Origin: Actinoallomurus liliacearum
GTDB lineage: Bacteria > Actinomycetota > Actinomycetes > Streptosporangiales > Streptosporangiaceae
NCBI RefSeq assembly: GCF_039542035.1
Contig: NZ_BAABHJ010000025.1
Location: 1 to 6,572 of the forward strand
Direction of reading: 5' to 3'
DNA: 6,572 nt
The position numbers and the translations under genes were made by a program. Of the stretch, positions 6,401 through 6,572 are shown in pieces. Within the stretch, counting starts at the first letter, position 1. Each line of letters opens with the position of its first letter. The notes beneath the pieces were generated by a model. That model was given only the letters and a program-made list of their open reading frames with translations. It ran no database searches and was not told the DNA's origin.

Positions 6401-6571
6401 ATCCTGAGCGGCGGCCTACGCGGCGCGGACCTCACGCGCGACCAGCGTTCCCAACTGGCCGCGCGGACCGAGCCCGTCGCCCCTGAGGTATCGGTGGTGA
6501 AGGCCGAGCCTGTCGCTCCCGAGGTGTCGGCGGAGATGGCCGGGGCCCTTGTGCCTGTTCATGCCGGTGGT
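2..6571 (+). CDS. Internal fragment of a giant modular, repeat-containing protein; start and stop both outside the window
   Basis: One frame stays open across the whole window: 2190 codons with no in-frame TAA, TAG or TGA. Third positions are strongly G/C, as expected for an actinomycete gene. No in-frame TTA codon was seen, so this part offers no target for bldA-type control. The product has no cysteine and no membrane-spanning segment, and is built of six diverged beta-rich modules, helical connectors, a duplicated alpha/beta unit and disordered linkers. No catalytic motif, PKS or NRPS domain, or YD/Rhs repeat is visible. The full protein must exceed 2190 residues, possibly by a lot. Giant actinobacterial proteins of this style are usually annotated as hypothetical, WXG100-like or lonely-Cys-domain proteins and are suspected exported toxins or surface proteins; placing this one there is inference. 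Function is unknown. Confidence refers to the reading frame, not to the family. Confidence 0.96.
455..817 (+). repeat. Beta-rich module A (residues 152-272)
   Basis: It starts with an alternating strand, DVRVKLSFSVEQTEF, then a polar Gly/Asp/Tyr loop. A hydrophobic strand (PILFLSVGLQAGLSHV) is followed by a Gly-rich turn (FKAGTERGSGSWHT), and the module closes with paired strands ending in AARIRVRATVNR. It is one of six modules in this protein with the same layout: entry strand, small-residue hairpin, charged Arg/Gly loop, closing strand of alternating residues. The assignment rests on pattern and position, and identity to the others is low. It is the most divergent copy along with D. Confidence 0.4.
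818..1195 (+). other. Helical connector between beta modules A and B (residues 273-398)
   Basis: It opens with ERPDLLLPGRARLAFP, a Pro-containing turn that recurs after modules C (DAHLPAKPLP) and D (DHGLPVPAREDLP). Predicted helices follow: AVLDGLDHAVTAIVPETLL, TGLRSVLDHLGL and VDEIVQDIAEEYVNEKTF. Next come a Trp-rich stretch (SQWWLTGSW) and a helix, VTGLIAKRLSALSTF, that runs into module B. No known domain is recognised. The recurrence of the Asp/Leu-Pro turn suggests it is part of the repeating unit rather than a unique insert. Confidence 0.4.
1196..1591 (+). repeat. Beta-rich module B (residues 399-530)
   Basis: The entry strands are HLEVSGRPHTVRYVTTTTE and EVLLRNDIADTVRIGDG. A small-residue hairpin (SSGASATPGVAFGIELGSH) follows, then the loop SREYGRTLTAGGQVKNATMR, and the closing strand RYQTEFVVTVSVK at about 1487-1525. 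That closing strand is the clearest member of the series RYQTEFVVTV (B), RFEYETAYTTAV (C), GARFRVEVF (E) and YTFDARFHV (F). A final hydrophobic stretch (PFTLPLVGELGIGLA) ends the module just before a disordered linker. The fold is inferred from residue alternation only. Confidence 0.45.
1652..1852 (+). other. Acidic Pro/Glu/Ala-rich disordered linker with EVPA repeats (residues 551-617)
   Basis: The translation is dominated by Glu, Pro, Ala and Ser with very few large hydrophobic residues. The tetrapeptide EVPA starts at 1691, 1742 and 1775, giving spacings of 51 and 33 bases, and (A)RSE occurs between copies. This is typical of an unstructured interdomain linker. It separates modules A-B from the alpha/beta region and probably marks the border between two large repeating blocks. 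The near-repeats at DNA level could promote length variation by slippage, which is inference. Confidence 0.6.
1859..2326 (+). repeat. Alpha/beta unit, copy 1, with flanks (core repeat 1934-2203, residues 645-734)
   Basis: It begins with an amphipathic helix, SSWADFARWLRSRF. The core has VRDVGDLLALASRGP, a strand IEIVLPPSLYDALV, a helix with Trp and Tyr (DDWRALYAHP), a strand GITWVLPADEHAILVSGED, a Gly/Ser turn, and RYVLDEDARVVGAL. The same order of elements returns about 390 bases later with low but aligned similarity. Pattern shared by both copies: hydrophobic strand, helix, 'P-x-I-x-V-V/L', a 'GE' turn, then R-aromatic-V-hydrophobic-D-E and V-x-G. The unit looks like a small alpha/beta domain. 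No catalytic residues can be assigned. After the core a Pro-rich bridge (AEAPPPWYEDLLAPL) leads to copy 2. Confidence 0.45.
2327..2584 (+). repeat. Alpha/beta unit, copy 2 (residues 776-861)
   Basis: AAGLTAVTDFLASGGTP corresponds to GGVRDVGDLLALASRGP of copy 1. VQLTEALRTRL matches IEIVLPPSLYDAL, DAVDALMAEPRIQVVAADG matches DWRALYAHPGITWVLPADE, and KRFVIDERGQVHGPL matches WRYVLDEDARVVGAL. The lengths are 86 and 90 residues. The match covers every element in order with few gaps, which favours duplication over chance, although identity is only moderate by eye. The end also resembles the first 12 residues of the window. Function unknown. Confidence 0.45.
2585..2854 (+). other. Helical segment leading into beta module C (residues 862-951)
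   Basis: After RTWRHVVHPREPLALATR come two strong helix-like stretches: KVYRELADELARQMRAAGVV and GKMSAALRQHLARALAMKFG. A Gly/Asp turn (TVADGIDGDISHE) then leads to the first strand of module C. The segment holds the same place relative to the alpha/beta unit and a beta module as residues 13-151 do at the start of the window. This supports a repeating block structure. No domain family is recognised. Confidence 0.4.
2855..3223 (+). repeat. Beta-rich module C (residues 952-1074)
   Basis: The entry strand is EVTIGGYVFTAVLYTELRAL. The central hairpin is long and strikingly alternating: TIGAGFKLSFRVKLARLF followed by SLDLHLLELKAERARHH. The charged loop KIGNSTGVKEYRRERTNG and the closing strand RFEYETAYTTAV (from about 3176) follow the layout of modules B, E and F. 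The module is richer in Lys and Arg than its neighbours. The alternating hydrophobic/charged pattern fits edge strands of a sheet or an amphipathic hairpin; which of these applies cannot be told from sequence alone. Confidence 0.45.
3224..3736 (+). other. Connector between beta modules C and D (residues 1075-1245)
   Basis: It contains short strands (AARVWEQ, DEYWTAVTVSD) and the recurring Pro turn DAHLPAKPLPADE at about 3299-3337. A mixed region follows (GEVTVKTGP, EGLRRLAAPLG, LTGIQVNLTGVSEISAHMAE), then helices DAFKQVLAALVP and FLESNARRLLSRRG. The phrase GLRIPLPS next to module D is echoed by GTYRIPLVGG at the start of module F, so part of this connector may belong to the repeating unit. 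No motif for enzymatic activity is seen. Confidence 0.4.
3737..4225 (+). repeat. Beta-rich module D with a Gly-rich hairpin (residues 1246-1408)
   Basis: The entry strands are ELRIRMRTFNVRHEQTV and EQYTEADLRFGEER. A His/Gly/Gln polar loop (ESHNEGEGHQTTSQKVGN) is followed by a very Gly-rich hairpin, ISGGVMGGGDVSFPSRS and MGGALDLNLGTYSGDSEQ. The closing strands are DPVYTIQYRRWRHV and, after a basic stretch (RKLRRAFFRGRGTR), VSYRVERHVKIARG. It is longer than the other modules, perhaps because the hairpin and the second closing strand are extra. The module assignment is by layout and position. Confidence 0.4.
4226..4588 (+). other. Connector between beta modules D and E (residues 1409-1529)
   Basis: It starts with the Pro turn RAADHGLPVPAREDLP (about 4256-4303), the third instance of the D-x-x-LP pattern. 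Acidic helices follow: DDLALAAAHIEDVDAADVV and DTIEALLGGDLDPDML, then GAIETAFDEEAIRGQY. A turn with RRGGIHRVLTTPAKTW and VWDYLKMPARTG leads to module E. The mostly acidic helices contrast with the basic segment at the end of module D. No known domain is recognised. Confidence 0.4.
4589..4939 (+). repeat. Beta-rich module E (residues 1530-1646)
   Basis: The entry strand is GTLHTGIRVTAIEDSVTY. The hairpin is rich in Gly, aromatic residues and His: GGQAFVQFGEHRSRGH, then WRGGGYFHGRWATAPVG. The following strand and loop (ASVKYERRHGLKVGVES, ARDVRRATAKDTSQE) and the closing strand GARFRVEVFHRY (from about 4904) match modules B, C and F in order and spacing. The hairpin composition (Gly with Trp, Tyr, Phe) differs from the Lys/Leu hairpin of module C, so the framework is kept while the hairpin varies. 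Confidence 0.45.
4940..5464 (+). other. Helix plus Ala/Pro/Thr-rich linker between modules E and F (residues 1647-1821)
   Basis: A helix (SEFARRAAQVAKAVPTLVD) and LGESRRMWRRLFP are followed from about 5051 to 5215 by a stretch rich in Ala, Pro, Thr and Val (for example AAGPRPAATAAGEAVASASV), which looks flexible. Helices then return (ALAISLAEHMHAMATPGI, EHLARWAPAAATPRRR), and acidic turns (AVDEFDPTHQDGLTGDI, LDERDASANIDKLLRG) lead to module F. The linker composition (Ala/Pro, basic) differs from the acidic Glu/Pro linker at 1652-1852. No functional motif is recognised. Confidence 0.4.
5465..5893 (+). repeat. Beta-rich module F with an Asp/Tyr patch (residues 1822-1964)
   Basis: The entry strands are GTYRIPLVGGEYLTVQLVP. 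The hairpin comprises GGFIGLNFPEHSQEP and WSVDGEFDLGHAFARPLEEH. The charged loop is NRTARTHKNSAGDYVESNRQ, and a run of three Asp with Tyr (DDDYDYY, about 5786-5806) sits directly before the closing strand TFDARFHVSG. The module ends with HHVVLDVPDGLIGMLP. The order of elements matches B, C and E. The Asp/Tyr patch could bind a cation or be a spacer; there is no EF-hand or DxDxDG signature to support calcium binding. Confidence 0.45.
5996..6199 (+). other. Small alpha/beta module with LRLWTSAG strand-turn (residues 1999-2066)
   Basis: A helix (ATAEVIDRAGGMTAL) leads to the strand RGRTLRLWTSAG, a helix SASVAADRITAQTG, the strand VPVELLIRDADG and TISRYPQN. The strand-turn-helix-strand pattern with a TG-x-PV junction looks like the recurring alpha/beta element in giant actinobacterial and toxin-related proteins, in which the equivalent strand often ends with a Cys-containing 'C-x-x-G' turn. 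Here the position is Ser (TSAG, Ser codon at 6080-6082). If that comparison is right, the copy is inactive or structural. The comparison is from memory of the class and is weak. Confidence 0.35.
6368..6460 (+). repeat. Paired DLT-x-x-QRSQ motif
   Basis: IDLTTAQRSQAI at 6368-6403 is followed by ADLTRDQRSQLA at 6425-6460. The core D-L-T-x-x-Q-R-S-Q is identical in both, with a seven-residue spacer (LSGGLRG). Each copy looks like a capped short helix (DLT N-cap). It may be a small helical hairpin inside the linker. The codons differ between copies, so the duplication is not recent or has been kept by protein-level selection. Confidence 0.55.
6470..6541 (+). repeat. Two tandem 36-base units encoding EPVAPEVS repeats
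   Basis: Unit 1 (6470-6505) encodes EPVAPEVSVVKA and unit 2 (6506-6541) encodes EPVAPEVSAEMA. The first eight residues are identical and the DNA is close but not identical (GCC CCT against GCT CCC, GTA against GTG). Pro/Glu/Val repeats of this kind usually form an extended, flexible spacer. More units may follow beyond the window. Confidence 0.65.
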
Positions 6572-6572
6572 C

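Larger units (their letters stand above)
6200..6571 (+). other. Disordered acidic/Pro-rich segment with two short tandem repeats (residues 2067-2190, continuing past the window)
   Basis: Low hydrophobicity and many Pro, Asp, Thr and Ser residues (TTTSPDEPGDALKSPDG, TDEDPPTSAPLIDEDQQ) indicate a linker. It includes a short helical repeat at 6368-6460 and a 12-residue tandem repeat at 6470-6541. Over the last 20 or so codons T-ending codons become frequent (CTT, CCT, GTT, CAT, GGT), which is unlike the rest of the frame. The frame continues out of the window, so this is a linker between domains and not the protein's end. Confidence 0.5.

Noticed and set aside
5533..6486. Plus-strand open frame of 317 codons in another phase
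   Set aside because: The translation is mostly Arg, Pro, Gly and Ala, typical of the shifted reading of a GC-rich gene; the overlapping frame 2 has normal protein composition and repeats.
2..6571. PKS or NRPS megasynthase
   Set aside because: No ketosynthase, acyltransferase, carrier-protein (GxDS) or adenylation motifs are seen; the composition is beta-rich modules and linkers.
2..6571. Rhs/YD-repeat or RTX protein
   Set aside because: No YD-x(n)-G-R series and no GGxGxDxxx nonapeptide repeats are present; the Gly-rich parts are isolated hairpins.

Overview
The window is GC-rich (roughly 70% by eye, with codon third positions almost all G or C) and looks like actinomycete chromosome. The codon style and protein type would fit Streptosporangiales (Nonomuraea, Actinomadura or Streptosporangium types) or Streptomyces, but the genus cannot be fixed from the sequence. 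All 6572 bases lie inside one open reading frame on the + strand (codons at positions 2-4, 5-7 and so on to 6569-6571). I read 2190 codons without an in-frame stop. Neither the start codon nor the stop codon is in the window, so it shows only an inner slice of a giant gene. No promoter, RNA gene, mobile element or CRISPR array was found.

The protein slice is modular and repetitive. From the N-terminal end it holds: (1) the tail of a short alpha/beta repeat and a helical stretch (2-454); (2) beta-rich modules A (455-817) and B (1196-1591) with a helical connector between them; (3) an acidic Pro/Glu/Ala linker with EVPA repeats (1652-1852); (4) an alpha/beta region containing two diverged copies of a 86-90 residue unit (1934-2203 and 2327-2584), then a helical segment; (5) beta-rich modules C (2855-3223), D (3737-4225), E (4589-4939) and F (5465-5893), separated by helical connectors and one Ala/Pro/Thr linker; (6) a small alpha/beta module with an LRLWTSAG strand-turn (5996-6199); (7) a disordered tail with short tandem repeats (6200-6571). 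The start of the window resembles the end of the duplicated alpha/beta unit. The whole therefore reads as a higher-order repeat: alpha/beta unit, helices, then a train of beta modules.

There is no cysteine codon in all 2190 codons, and I see no membrane-spanning hydrophobic segment. No enzyme motif is recognisable. The style (giant, modular, beta-rich, Cys-free, disordered linkers) recalls the very large actinobacterial proteins annotated as hypothetical, WXG100-like or 'lonely Cys domain' proteins, some of which end in toxin domains. That link is inference from memory of the class, not a database match. The ends of the gene, which would decide its export route and any effector domain, lie outside the window.
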